Shown: positions 42,089 through 54,601, counted from the stretch's first letter. The stretch is 64,000 nucleotides of DNA from Cladosporium sp. IMV 00045 (GCA_001931905.2 MSJI02000851.1:1-64000); one strand, 5' to 3'. Numbers and translations: made by a program. The notes: generated by a model from the sequence alone, not told the origin.

Positions 42089-43216
42089 GGTATAGTTACT
42101 TCGTTGACAGTAGTAAGATGTTCTGCGATGGCAAGGTCCTAGGAAGGAGGTGGCTGTAGGATAAGAAAACGGGAGCTCCTAGACTGTATGGACCGGAACT
42201 TTATGGGTCTAAGAAAGGCACTTGGTCGTCGCCATGTATGCATTCGCCTTGGATAATTGTGGTTGATAATCAGTATAGCTCTTGGAGAACAGCATCATCT
42301 TGCCGAGGTGATCAAGTGATCAATATTCTCAGGGTTCTGATGACTGATCCCGCCCGAGCCAACGTCAGTCGCTGACAGACTTTTGTAGTGTTACTAAAAC
42401 CTCTATATCGCTACTAATCACTTTCTGTTAACACGTACGAGGTGAGGTGACGTAGCGTGGATTGTTGTAAATGGTTCATCACTTCGGATGCATCTCTAGA
42501 GAACGAGGATCAATCCCGCTCAATTCCCCCTCAAGGCAAGTATACAAACAAAATGCCCGCAGTGGTGGGTTTTTGACGGCAGTTCCAGTCCGTCTCGAGG
42601 CGGTCTCGGGCATGCTGGCAGCAAATCAACAATGGGAGCGCGAGATCGCGTTATTCTGGGATGCCCAGAAAGCGGTCTTCCACGGACCTGCACGCTCGAC
42701 AGCTTGCGGGACGCACATCCACATCACTCCGGGGACATGGAACAAGCGATGATCTCTTTCTCAGCTTCGAACGATCGCCGTGGGAATAGTACGCTACGAC
42801 GACCTCGTGCAAGAAATGCTGCCAGCAAGTCGGAGAACTGTCAGATCTCTCGAAAATCCCATGACAACCATACAGCCAACCACTTCGACCGGCCTTCGCA
42901 AGACAAAGCATTACTGCAGGTCAAACACAAGCAGCTCTGAGAGTCTCAACGAACACTTCAACAGCCAAGGCTCCCCCTTTAGCTCGCCGCTATACTCGGA
43001 CCAGAAAGACACGATGTCTGCTCTACCAATGACACGATCGGAGAATGTGAACGAGGTGCAACGTATAGTCAGCAGAGGCGACGAGAGAGGTATCATCGCG
43101 TACATGCAAGGTGAAGACCGCTACGCACTTTGGAACTTCCACAACATCGAGGAGGGGGGCACAGCAACGATAGAGTTCAGAGGCGGTCGAGGAGTCAGAG
43201 GTCTCGTCAGGACGAA
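42089..43216. other. Promoter of MBL-fold gene and possible 5' exons of the next gene
   Basis: A plus-strand frame opens at ATG 42780 and runs to 43259 in a different frame from the exons called next. Its Ser/Thr-rich sequence may hold upstream exons of the gene at 43217, for instance by splicing from a GTGCAA donor at about 43056, but this is unresolved. Confidence 0.3.
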
Positions 43217-43903
43217 ATGGTGGAATTCATTCATGTTGGCTTCATTGACATGCTCTTGACCGAGGTATGATGATCCTTCTCATGGCTTCCATCCAAAACG
43301 CCCACGTGACTGACGAGCACGCAAAAGACAGATTATGTCCCCGCCGAAGCAACGGTCGACAACATCAAGCTGCTGTACAGACGGATAAAGGTTTGTGCGG
43401 TCTGCTGCCGTGCGCCCTATCTTCCGGACGACTACCGGATGCTGAACGAAACTCGAAGGTGGGCCTGCTGTGCGAATCTCCTGACTTCATCGGCCGACCT
43501 CACTGATTCCCATGTTCGTAGTGCGCGAAACAACACGAACACTGGCCACCAAATGCCAGTGGCGAATCAGTCTTCCTTGTACCAGACGCCGACGTTCGTG
43601 CCATCTACGCAAACTCGCACGTATCAGGCTCCAGCATACCAGGCTCCAACATACCGTGAGTCCTTCAATCTTATCAGGCTTGCGCTCAGCTCTCGACCCG
43701 TTACAAGACGAGCAATCTGGTTCTGCATCATACCTGGACTCTCGTGCGAACTCCGACGCATTTGGGGCGACATGCGTAAGTCCACCATAGGCTCTCGCCA
43801 TGGCATGATAGGCGCAAGCGGTAGAGCACTTGCTGACAGAGACTTATAGTTGAAATGCCTGGATGATGACTACCATGATGTGTGCGATGATGCATGGTCT
43901 TGA
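43217..43903 (+). CDS. Putative small five-exon gene, unknown protein
   Basis: Five exons join in one frame: 43217-43264, 43328-43458, 43522-43655, 43708-43775 and 43850-43903, giving 144 residues if the ATG at 43217 is the start. Introns are 63, 63, 52 and 74 nt with GTATGA, GTGGGC, GTGAGT and GTAAGT donors; three have CTGAC or ACTGAT branch sites. The protein begins MVEFIHVGFIDMLLTE and continues TDYVPAEATVDNIKLL. It has a Cys cluster VCAVCC, a Tyr/Gln/Ala/Pro repeat (YQAPAYQAPTY) and an acidic Cys-containing end. I do not recognise it. The third intron has a weak branch site and the start may lie further upstream. A gene is likely; the exact model is uncertain. Confidence 0.38.
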
Positions 43904-44882
43904 AAACGTCGGTAGTCATCGGTACCGTGGAGGACTCCCTCTTCGCAAGTTGCGATCACATGTCAACATATAATGACAAATCCGCTCTGCGACGCGAAAT
44001 GATCATCACTCCAAGATTGGGGATATCGGACATCCCTGGCTCCAGCTCATCACGACAGCTGTTTGACATACAAGAGTTCAACTACTAGTATCGTTGAATG
44101 AAGCCATTTTGATAACAGAGAAAGATGACAAACACATACAACAGGCTAAGCAGAGCGGAAGGAGTGCATCCTTCTCATTATTCCACACCGACTGGAAACG
44201 CAGTGCCCTACCCGCTCAAAAGTGGCTTCCCGGAAAGTGGTCCGAGTGGCTTCTAGATAATTATTACAGGGACTGTCGGCTTCGCTACGGAGGTAGAGTG
44301 GAGACAGGGAGCCGGCCACGTGCCGGCTTCATAGAAGTGGAGGCAGTGCAGGGTCGGCTAGGTCGATGCCGCGATTGATGCCACGACCGATACCTACTTC
44401 CAGACCATCCGTGTCAGGGCACAGTCAGGGTACAATACTATGCGTGTGATAAATCATGTCTCCAGTGGGACTTTACGCTTGGCGAACACATGAGCGAAGA
44501 GCCTCGGAGATTAGATATTCAAACATCCTTGCCAGTCTTCTCAATCCGAGGAGCGAGCATGGGTATTAAATTAGGACAGGCTCTGCATGGACAAACAGTG
44601 GACCTCGGTCATACCAACTGCAAGCGGTGGTTCAACTTGATCTACAACTAGTTGTTGTCCGTTTAGCTATCCAAAGACCCTCATGTCAAGCCTGAGTCGT
44701 TGACAGGGGAGGCTTGGGCAGGTAATAAGTATAAGAAGTTGGTCGTCCTGTACGTCTATAGTGATTTCCCCAAGCAGGCCGAATAGCCTCTGTTCATTCA
44801 TTTGAATATTTTCAGTAAGCAATCCTTCACGCCATTCTTTCGCTCGGACGCTAAATGATCAAATCAGCATTCTTTCATAATA
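43904..44882. other. Non-coding: promoter region of the GMC oxidoreductase
   Basis: 979 bp. A frame at 44094-44378 is not supported. TATAAG at 44730-44735 lies 153 bp before the GMC start. Confidence 0.45.
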
Positions 44883-46986
44883 ATGCGTTTCCAACAATTG
44901 ATCGGCTCGCTTGCAGCCGTCGCTTCCGTCGCTACTGCTACTGATCTTACTGGCTACGAATATGTCGTTGTTGGATCTGGCGCTGGCGGAGGGTACGTGA
45001 CCCGCCTGGATCTACTGGTCTCCTACATGTATCTAATCATCTCACAGTCCCCTTGCCGCTCGTCTTGCCCTCGCTGGTCACAAGACTCTACTCATCGAAG
45101 CTGGAGACGACCAAGTCGACAACATCAACTACACTGTTCCTGCCTACCATGCCAGGGTCTCGGAGGATCCCAATCTCGCGTGGAACTTCTTTGTCAAGCA
45201 CTACGATGATGAGGAGCGTCAAGCTCGCGACTTCAAGACTTCTTACCAAACTCCCGATGGCGGTATCTACACTGGCCTCGACCCTCCAGCCGGTTCTGAA
45301 ATGCTGGGTACTCTGTATCCCCGTACCGGCACTCTGGGAGGCTGCACAGCCCACAATGCTCTGATCGCCGTTTACCCCCACAACTCGGGTGCGTACATGC
45401 AGCTTGTTCAGTATACGGAGTTTTGACTAATTCATTCTAGACTTTGACAACATCGCTACTATTACCGGTGATGAATCATGGTCCGCCGACAACATGCGCA
45501 AGTACTTCGCAAAGCTCGAGAACAACCACTACTTGCTCCCTGGCCAGGAAGGCCACGGCTACGATGGCTGGCTCGGCACATCCTTCGCCCCCCTTGACAT
45601 TGTCCTCGCCGATCCTAAGCTTCTCAGCTTGGTGACCGGCGCCACCTTTGCGCTCGGCAACCTGACCGACACTGTCTTCAACCTCGCCTCCCTTGTGGGT
45701 GCCGATCCCAACTCGGCTTCTGCCAAACGTGATACCCAGTCTGCGGCCTTCCAGATTCCCTTGTCAACCGAAGATGGCAAGCGCGGTGGCTCCAGAGAAT
45801 TCGTTGTTGCTATTCGCGATGCTAAGACTGATGATGGCGAGAAGGCTTACCCTCTTGGTAAGTTTGCATTGTATCCCCTTCCTGGAGGACGTAGAGGACA
45901 TTGAATCTAATGTGGAGCCCAGATGTCAGGACCAACTGCCACGTTACCAAGATCAACTTCGACGAGTCTACGCCTCCTCGTGCTACCGGTGTCGAGTTTC
46001 TTGACGGTCAGTACCTTTACAAGGCCAGCCCCAAGAACAGCGGCAGTGCTGGTGAGGCTGGATCTGCGACTGCTTCTCGCGAAGTCATCATCTCCGGAGG
46101 CACATACAACTCTCCTCAGCTCCTGAAACTCAGCGGTGTCGGTCCCGCCAGCGAGCTCGAGGATTTTGACATTCCTGTCATTGTCGACCTTCCCGGTGTT
46201 GGCACTAACCTCCAGGACCACTATGAGATCAGCGTCCAGGGCAAAGCTCCCTCTGATTTCGTCGCATTCAATGGCTGTAGGTTCGACGGCAGTGACGAGG
46301 ACCAGTGCCTTACGCGCTGGAACCACCCTGTCCTGGGCAACCGTGGTATCTACGAATCCCCTGGACTGGGTGCCGCCATGTTCCACAAGTCCAGCGTCGC
46401 CGAGCAAGACAACTTTGATATCTTCGTCTTCGGTGGCCCCGTCAACTTCCGTGGTTACTTCCCTGGATACAGTTACAACGCTACCGCCGACCACGACTGG
46501 TTCACCTGGGCAATCCTCAAAGCTCACCCACGCAACAACGCAGGAAGCATCAAGCTCCGCTCTGCGGACCCTCTTGACATGCCTGAAATTCTCTACAACT
46601 ACTTTGATGCAGGTGTCGGTGACTTCGAGAAGGACCTCACTGCCCTCACCGAGGGCGTCAACCTCGCCCGTGACTCCTTTAAGCGTCAGCTCGTCGAGAT
46701 CGATGAGACCCTCCCCGGCGCGGATGTCACCACCCCGGAAGACATCGCTCAATTCGCAAAGGACACCGCTTGGGGTCACCACGCCTCATCATCGTGCCCC
46801 ATCGGCGCTGACGATGACGAGATGGCTGTCCTTGACTCAAGCTTCAGAGTCCGTGGCACTGCTGGCCTGCGTGTCGTTGATGCTTCCGTTTTCCCCAAGA
46901 TCCCGGGTACTTTCACCGCTGTCTCGACATACATGGTCGCCGAGAAGGCGGCTGATGTGATCTTGGAGCAGCTCAGCCAGGAGTAG
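44883..46986 (+). CDS. Secreted GMC oxidoreductase (FAD-dependent)
   Basis: Four exons: 44883-44992, 45048-45388, 45441-45857 and 45923-46986, all joins in frame, 643 residues. Introns are 52-65 nt. Residues 1-19 form a signal peptide. The FAD Rossmann motif GSGAGGG (31-37) is split by the first intron. It is followed by TLLIEAGD, TLGGCTAHNALIAVYP, and EVIISGGTYNSPQLLKLSGVGP (second GMC signature). The active-site His lies in WGHHASSSCPIG, and the C-terminal part is GTAGLRVVDASVFPKIPGTF. GMC enzymes oxidise alcohols, sugars or aryl alcohols and produce hydrogen peroxide or pass electrons on. The substrate is not readable. Together with the nearby multicopper oxidase and GH3 enzyme it fits extracellular attack on plant polymers. 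Confidence 0.93.
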
Positions 46987-48305
46987 ACTAACGCGTTTGG
47001 GATGATTAAAGAGCTAAATGGTACTCATGTAGCTATTGGAACTATGTGACCGGTCACCCCTCGGCCTCCGACGAAATCGACTGGTAGATTTGCTGCACAA
47101 CCCATGTTCCATGACCCAATTGCGTAATTCCATGAACTGCCAGTATCAGGCGGACAAGTTTTTCTGCTACCATCGCTGCATACTTGAGTAGTGAGTCACC
47201 GTAAAGTAGATTACTACCGCAGACGGCTTGAGTCAACACATCTCGTGAGCAAGTGACTGTGAGGAACGTGGTGCTACTTGAACCCCATGATATTTGCCCT
47301 CACTCGCAACGCCTATCGCGAGGAGGTCAGAGATTCTACGCTGAAATTGAGAAGATGAACCGACGACAGCATGAGCAGCTTGCAACCCATCGTTGCGGGC
47401 ACATTGGCTTGACCGAACATCGAGTAGATACGAGAATTTGATATCACTTACAGACACGGAGCAAAGTTCGACGATATATTCTGATCTGGGTCGCTATAAA
47501 AGGTTGTGAACGTATCGCAACAATCATTAGCCCCTTGGGCCACTACGATGGCAGTGCACACTCCTGCTACTGACCGTCTCATCACTCCATCCAACTCCTT
47601 GCATACAAACTAAGCCGCAAAACGATGCGATAGTTCGACACAGATGCCAATCTCCCAATTTCAATCAGAATTCCATCAGACCCAGCAATGTTGCCGGAAG
47701 TCCTGTCGTTAAACCCTGCAGGATGTGAGTGGACTCGATGATGAAGATTTGCCGTTTGATTCGAAATGACGGAAGGAGGTGTCCAGGGCTTGAATCAGGT
47801 CGGGGGCGACCGGTCTCGCTGCTTGACAACGAATACGGCGATATCATGTCGGCCGTGTGCCGACTAATTCAGTACGCCACAGGAGATCGTCGGTGGCTCG
47901 AACATTGGAGTGATTTGTCAGGATCATGAAGATCACTCTAGCTTGCTGTCTGGAGAAAAGTACTAAGATCCCTGTGATGTTCAGCATGGAATGCGATTCT
48001 CCGAAATGAGCCCCGTAAATTTGCAGATCTGCATGAGGCTTCTGTCAATGAGGGTGTCGTAGCGCTCTCTGAAGTCACGAGGCATCGTAATCGCCATCGT
48101 TTTGGTGACAGATGGTTGTCGGCTAGACACACTCTCTTCTCTACTCTGCGAATCCGAACCGCACTTCAATTCCGAGGGATCAGACGATTGGTTCCAGCCT
48201 CGAAAGAGTAGACACCAACGAGTCGAGCCCACTCAATTGACCGATGATGTGACTGACTAAGAAGTTCAAGAACCAATCGAGCGCAGTGGGAAATGCACTA
48301 ATCAG
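46987..48305. other. Non-coding or unresolved, upstream of the membrane-protein gene
   Basis: The 5' exons of the gene at 48306 should lie here, but I could not place them. A minus-strand frame at 47981-48232 has protein-like sequence (PRDFRERYDTLIDRSLMQ) but no attachable exon. Confidence 0.35.
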
Positions 48306-49796
48306 CCACGAAAAACGATCAGAACGGCTCACGTGATGGGACATCTCAGGGTCTGGTCCTATTCAATAGCAGGGGGACTTACACGTGTGTGAGGTACGTT
48401 TCACCAATCAAGAAGTATGTGACATTTCGCGTGACGGTGCCACCTGAGTTTGTCGTTGTGGGCAGAGGAACTTGTCCACGATACTGCCTTACTATATCAT
48501 GATATACGCATCGCAGATTATCATCAATCCAATTCACTCGTGGACCAGCGATTCGATCAAATGCGAAGGCGATAAACCATGTGAATCCTACCTATTGCCT
48601 GGCGGACTGGCATTGGCCACCCCGTGGCCTCCAACAGGTCATGATGAGTATCCCACGATTACAATATACAGCGCTCGTGCGACACAAATAGATTTCCAAA
48701 GAGTCACCGACCACAAACAAAGCTTCGACGACCCAAATGACTGTATACTCTACGGCTCGCCCGATGTCAATATTGGCATTCAATTTTGCCTCACCAAAAG
48801 CACCAGTAGTGAAAGATCACTCCTAGCAGGTAAATATCGAAAGTTGTTCGGGTGTCAAAATTCCTGACAGGTCATAGGGTTATTCGTCTGTCAGAACGGT
48901 ACTGCCAATGGTACATGCCACGCGGGTATGATCCCACCGCAACTTGTGACCACCCTCACAGCATATCAGCGCCACGCTACGGTCACATGTGCGCGATCGA
49001 ATCAGAGCATTGTTGCCGTCCAGAACCTCTCGGCACCCATTCAGCAAGTCGACCTGGACATCAAGGCTCTCAGGCGGTCATTCACGTGGCTCGCTAATGC
49101 TACCGCCGCGGAGATCCCATTCTTCTCCTCAGTCGCCCAGCCCTTTTGGACAGCTGAAGCTACCCTCAACGACGAACACTTTTCCGGGGAGTCATACCGT
49201 CTGTTCCAAAGCTTGCTGGCATTCCCTTTCTGGTGTTTCAACGACGACAACATTGGCAACATCGATATGGTGGATGCCCAAAAGCCCCTCGAAACGCTAC
49301 CGGAAGAGCATCGTACTGTTGCAGCAGTGGACAAGCCCATGAATAAGATCGCAGTCGACAGGTAAGCGTTGATCGCAGACAGTATCTTTGAGAAGATCAC
49401 ATTTCTCAAACTGACCTTCATTACTGTAGTGGGATGCTCATCGCCTTTTGTGTCTTACAAAGCATCTGCATTGCATGGGTGTGGGTTGCTCTTGTGTGCC
49501 GGTGGATCTTCTATCGTGACATGCCAAACATCTCTTCTTACCCAACCGTCGATTTTGCCTTCAAGTCGCACCAGCACACCAACCAAAGCGATGAGATCGC
49601 ACGAACGAAGTTTGATGTGTCTGCCGATAATACTGCCATCAGGGAACTGCTCAAGGAAGGGTACACGGCTGTCGGCCATGCTAAGAAACCTTTATCATCT
49701 GGGCAAAGCTCAGAAGGTCTTTTCGGGGAATTTGATGAGGGACAAGAAGAAGGCTTGCTTCAAGACCAAGTAGAGATGAGGACCATGGATGTGTAG
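48306..49796 (+). CDS. 3' part of a fungal integral membrane protein (5' end unresolved)
   Basis: Exons 48306-48393, 48468-48829, 48878-49361 and 49430-49796 splice in frame and encode about 432 residues to the TAG at 49794-49796. Introns are 74, 48 and 68 nt. There is no start codon: the first exon begins after an ATCAG acceptor with a TAA just upstream. Sequence features are FNSRGTYTC, a first hydrophobic segment TILPYYIMIYASQIIINP, then an extracytoplasmic-looking region with Cys pairs and N-glycosylation sites (NGTANGTCH). A clear membrane segment follows (CVLQSICIAWVWVALVCRW), then an acidic cytosolic tail. This pattern recurs in an uncharacterised family of large fungal membrane proteins. 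Either upstream exons were missed or the gene has lost its 5' half. Confidence 0.6.
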
Positions 49797-50641
49797 GATG
49801 TACGGCCTGGATCACCGGCATCATTTTCAACAGACCATTCGGCGTGCATCCTCTGCAACCTAGGCAGAATAATTCTCTAAAATGCATATCTCGTGGCACA
49901 GTTGCGCAATTTCGCAGGTCCCCTGCTCAAGGCTAACAAGTATGTATGCTCTGGTCGTTAAGCATTGGGGTGGTAAGTGAGGCACTGTTGAGCAGGATAC
50001 TCGCGCAGATGGCTTGAGTAGAGAGCCGTCCGGGTTGGCCTGAGAGAGCGATAGTGTGGCCGGGGTCAGCACACCATACAAGTCGGACGGGGGATGCCTG
50101 GCGATGAGACGAAGCGACAGACGATACCAGGAAGACCGATAGTACAAATTGAGATACGACATCCCATGCCGTTGGAAGAGTTCGATTTGTTTGTCTGATT
50201 TCATGGGAGGAAAACCACAAAACCCAGCAATCGAAGATATGACAACGTTTTCGGGTTGGACGAAGTGTAGTCGACTTCGTAAAGTAGTCTCCAGAATGGC
50301 GATGCTCGCCACCAACCGCCGGGTGCGTGATGATACCGTTGGCTCCGTCGCTCTACTCAGATAAGAAGTCGCCGAGATGCCAAACAGTATGTACCTTACT
50401 CTGATCTGACCATGTAAATTCGATCCTTCGCGTAATACGGCATCTCCCTTGCGAGTTGGAAGACGACTTCGGCAATTGCTGACAAAAGAGGTCAAATTCG
50501 ACGACACTTCCCACTTTCCCCACGTCAGCGATATAAATCTATTCCCCGCCCCACACCTAAACATAAATATAAGACTTTCTTATCGCACACGTGAACTGCC
50601 TCTTTCCCCTCTCCACCAATCTCAACCCTAGCACAATCGGC
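49797..50641. other. Non-coding: 3' flank and methyltransferase promoter
   Basis: 845 bp. A 234-codon minus-strand frame (49860-50564) covers most of it and is not called. TATAAAT for the methyltransferase lies at 50532. Confidence 0.4.
50532..50538 (+). promoter_or_regulatory. TATA box of the methyltransferase gene
   Basis: TATAAAT, 110 bp before the ATG at 50642, followed by a C-rich leader. Confidence 0.5.
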
Positions 50642-51506
50642 ATGTCTCAACCACCAGTCCAAGAATCCGGCCCCCTCAACCTTCTCCGCCCACTCTACCT
50701 CCTCTACTGCTCCGGCTGGTACATCCCGCACACCATCTACAACCTCGTCAGCACACTGAACCTGCAACCCCTGACCTCCATCTCAACCTTCAAAGACCAC
50801 TGGTTCGCGCGCTTCTGGACCTGGTTCGGCCCACGGTCGCGCGACAATGCCGCGGCGAAAGTAATGCCCCTGCTAGCCAACAACGCGCGCGGCGTGATCC
50901 TCGACATCGGGCCCGGGACAGGCCAATGGCTATACCTGTTCGCAGCGGCGATGAACCCTGACGTGCGCAAAATCTACGGCGTGGAGCCGAACGCGGGCCT
51001 GCATTCCCAGCTGCGCGAGAGCGCCGTGAAAGCCGGCCTGGGGGAGGTTTACGAGATCATCGGGTGCGGGGCGGAGGAGTTGGGGAGTGTGGGCGGGATT
51101 GAGGAGGGGAGTGTCGATACGATCGTCACGGTGCAGTGTTTGTGTAGCATCCCCGGGCCAGAAAGGGTGATTCGCGATTTGTACCCTTTGCTGAAGCCGG
51201 GTGGCAAATGGCTTGTTTATGAGCATGTTAAGACGAAGTATCAGGGGGATTTTGTTGCGTTTTGGCAGCGTGAGTTATATTCCAAAGAGAAATGGACGTG
51301 TAGAATGCGGATTGCTAATCATTTGTTTAGGTGCTATCAACGTAATCTGGCCGCATTTCTTTGGAGGATGCAACATCACCAGGCCGACGGACGAGTGGTT
51401 GCTCACAGCTGGAGAGTGGGAGAAGGTCGACCTGAAGCCCGGGATTGGAGAGAACAAGTACGACACTATCCCACATGTGACTGGCACGCTCACGAAGAGA
51501 ATGTAA
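50642..51506 (+). CDS. SAM-dependent methyltransferase (class I, METTL7-like)
   Basis: Two exons: 50642-51269 and 51331-51506, joined in frame across a 61-nt intron (GTGAGT, branch GCTAATC, TTTAG), 267 residues. The glycine-rich SAM loop ILDIGPGTGQWL lies at 86-97, the acidic loop YGVEPNAGLH about 25 residues later, and DTIVTVQCLCSIPGPERVI with LLKPGGKWLVYEHV corresponds to motifs post-II and III. The order resembles fungal relatives of METTL7/phospholipid-type methyltransferases. A hydrophobic Leu/Tyr-rich N-terminus (PLNLLRPLYLLYCSGWYI) may anchor it to a membrane or lipid droplet. The substrate is unknown. Its stop is 118 bp from the convergent DCP2. Confidence 0.88.
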
Positions 51507-51624
51507 TCAATGGCGATGTATTCGCCATTTATCGCATGAAGGCTTACTGCAGTTAAAAGAAAGACGATTCATACAAATCAAAACAATTCGCTTACACGCT
51601 CAAATAACTCTCATCACTCGCAAA

Positions 51625-54601
51625 TCACTTCCTCTGTCCTTCCTTCTGCACAACACCATTCAAGAATCCCAACAAAAAGTCCTTCTGCTCCGTAGGCGTG
51701 GCAGTTCCACTGCCGCTGCCACTTGCCACGCTTCCAAGTCTCGATCTCGGCTGTTCAGTACCCCTGTTTCCAGATAGCGGACCGTGACGCATGGCGTGCG
51801 GCGAGCCAAGGTTGAACGGTGAGATGGGTGATTCAACCGAAGGGTTGTGGACGTGGCTGGTGGGCTTCTTGAAAAGACCGAGAAGCGAGTTCTGCGGCTG
51901 TTGAGCGATGATTGGCGGTGGCACTGGACTCTTAGCCTTGCTAGGCCGTTGTGCCGGCTGGAGGGAAGGTGCAGAAGGTGGCTGCGGGCTGGGCTGCGGG
52001 CTAGTCTGTTGCGCAGGAGCAGTGGCATTGAAGAGATTGAGGAGATGGTTGTTGTTGGCGCTGGCAGGAGGGGGAGAGTTAGCAGCCGTCGGAGAAGGCG
52101 AGACTGTTGTCGCCGGCAAGGCTTGAGGTGAAGCTTGCGGAACTGCAGGTGACTTGCTGAACAGGGCAAGGAGTTGATCTCGTTTGCCGTTGCCATTATT
52201 GCCAGCGGGAGCCTCATGCGTGTCAGTGTGCCCGTTCGGAGACGCGGTATCGACGTCGGCACCGTCGTGTCTCTGGAGCAACTTTGGTTGGAATGCTTGT
52301 TTCGGAGACTCGGCAGCTGGTGAGCCTGATTTCCCCTTTGCGGAGCTGGGTCTAGCAAGGATCGTAATAGGAACCGGTGGCTCGTTCGCCTTCGACTTGG
52401 ACTGCCGTGCGGGAGACGGCGACGCCGTTGTCTTGTCACGAGACGGACGTCCCGATGCTTGACGACCACCGGGTCTCTGCATGATCTGCTTTGCGGACGA
52501 GGTCGGTGCGTCCCTAGCCTTTAGTTCTTTTGGCCCAGTGGGAGCTCGCGTCTTGGGGTTACTTGCGGGCGAGCGGGAGCTTGAGTTTGATGCATGCTGT
52601 GGCACGGGTGCAGGGGGATGTACAGGCGCAGAAGGCTCAGGCTGGGTAATGTACTCTTGCGCCGGCTTGGTTGCCACAGGCGGCTGCGGGGCCTGCGGCG
52701 AAGCGGCAGTCATCTGAGGAATCGTGGGAGAATGTTGAGACGGTCGTTTTGCCTTGAAGTTGAGCGGTAAAGATCTCGTGATTTCGTTCAAGGTAGGTCG
52801 TCTCTCCTGCATCGCCGCGGGCCTTTGAACAACCTCATCGGGAGCTGGAGACACAATGGCATGTTCTGATCGAGGGTCCTGTTGCACTTGCTGAACTTCA
52901 GGTGCTGGACTCGGCTTGAACAGACCAAGTAGAGCGCTTTGATGGACGGCGCTACCAGACCTCGGCGCCGCGTTAGATACAGATGGTGACTGTGCTGGCT
53001 TCTGCCCAGTCTTGAAAGCATCCAATAGCTTCATCGACTGGGCTGTAAGCCTAGGTGGCGGCAGCTGTGAAGGATTTGGCGCCGACGGACCGGACGCAAT
53101 TGCTCCATGTTGACCTTGGATCTGGTGTTGTCCAGATAACGAGGCTTGTCTGGGCTGAACGTTTGGATGCAGTGGTTGCGGTGGTAGTGTTTGCGTTTGC
53201 GGGTGGTTGAAGGGTCCACCAGGCGGAAGATGGGGCTGCGCTGGTTGCATGCCAGGGAAGTTCGCCTGTGGGTGCTGAGATGGCAGGCCATTAGGCGCAA
53301 ATCCGCCTTGGTTGGGATGTCCAAAGCCTGGAGGTGGTTGAGACATGTGCTGCTGGTTCTGATGGGGCATCCTTGGGGGCGAAAGCGGGAATTGCGGTGG
53401 CGGTTGCTGATGACCGATGGGTACCTGTCTTGGATGGTGTGGATGAGGCGACTCTGGCTGTGTCGGCATGAAAGCGTTGACTTGCTCAAGCGGTGTTTGT
53501 GGTGGAGGGCCACTCTGCTGGCTGGGTGCGCCACCTTGAAGCATTGCGAGAAGATGATTTGCTTGAGACACCTGTGGCTGCTGCTGGACGGGTACTGGCG
53601 CTTGCTGCGCAGGTGCGATGCTGGGTCCACCGATAGACAAGAGCCGCTTCAGTTCCTCTGATCGATCGATTGTAGGCGCCGACATCTCGACCGGCTGGAC
53701 ATATGGCTCTGGTTCCTCCGCAACAGCGTGCTGGACATCCAAGCCATGTGCGACCAACTGCTCCTCAGTCTGCATCACCGCTCCCTCCTTCCTTCTTTGT
53801 TGTCCGATCCATTTCTTGACATGGCTCATGAACGGGGCAACCATGTAGAATTTGTTCGTGTTGCCGCTGTTATCATCGTTCTTGCTCCTCTTCGCAAATC
53901 CAGGCAGGTCCCTCAGATTGTACCATTGGATCTTGCTGATCTCCTTCCTGGTCTTTGGTTCGAAGAAAGTGTCCAGAGGAACATCACGAAACACAAACAT
54001 GCGCATATGCTGTTCGCGCATCGTGATGTCGATGTACTTGACATCGCGCTCGTTCTCCGGAACCAGACCAGCCGCACTTATGTCAAATCCAGTCTCTTCC
54101 CAAACTTCGCGAATGGTGCAGTCCAAGTCTTTCTCGTCCTTGTTGATCTTGCCACGTGGAAAACTCCAGGACGCGCCCTTCTTCCATCCCTTGACTAGCA
54201 CTACGCGCTCCATGCTTTCGTCGAGCATGATGGCGCCGCGCACAGGCACGCGCACCTTGTATGCCAAGAATTCCTCGTACGCAGCAAGGTGCTGCTCGCT
54301 AGTGAAGCCGCTCAGGAGCGGGCAATGCTGGAAGAGTTGCAGGCAAAACTGCCGCAAGTGCATGCTGGGCAGTGGGCGCCCGATCGCCGCAGCGAGTGGC
54401 CTGACGAAATCTTCGTAGTACCATTGGGCTTCTTCGACTTGGAAGCAGAGTCGCGGTATGCTCTCAAGTTCTGTTTTGGGTAGGTTAAGTAGGAAGCGAA
54501 CGCTGAGGTCGTCGAACCCTTGTAGTCTGGTCAGTACAGCACAAGAGAGGTCAATAGTCACACAACATACAATCAGCTAGCTCCATCCTCGCTTCTGCCA
54601 T
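51625..54601 (-). CDS. DCP2: Dcp2, mRNA-decapping Nudix hydrolase
   Basis: Two exons: 54601-54571 (MAEARMELAD plus one base) and 54518-51625, intron 52 nt (GTATGT..TACAAG), 974 residues. Choosing the ACAAG acceptor rebuilds WFDDLSVRFLLNLP, the conserved Dcp2 N-terminus that contacts Dcp1. Dcp2 removes the m7G cap of mRNA in the cytoplasm and P-bodies. The Nudix box (GKINKDEKDLD to REVWEETGF, about residues 133-155) has all catalytic Glu. Box B follows (ISKIQWYNLRDLPGFAK). The remaining 700 residues are Pro/Gln/Ser-rich and disordered, with about eight short Leu motifs of the LLxLF type, known from yeasts as binding sites for Edc3 and other decapping factors. Divergent from the J-protein gene with 463 bp between starts. 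Confidence 0.95.

Noticed and set aside
44094..44378. 94-codon plus-strand ORF before the GMC gene
   Set aside because: No conserved-looking sequence and no splice partners; it lies in a promoter region.
47981..48232. 83-codon minus-strand ORF with a protein-like middle
   Set aside because: No exon can be attached on either side and the first half is low quality. It may be a relic, but the support is too thin to call.
49860..50564. 234-codon minus-strand ORF
   Set aside because: Its length is only mildly unusual for 64 kb in six frames, composition is erratic, and it overlaps the promoter and TATA box of the methyltransferase.
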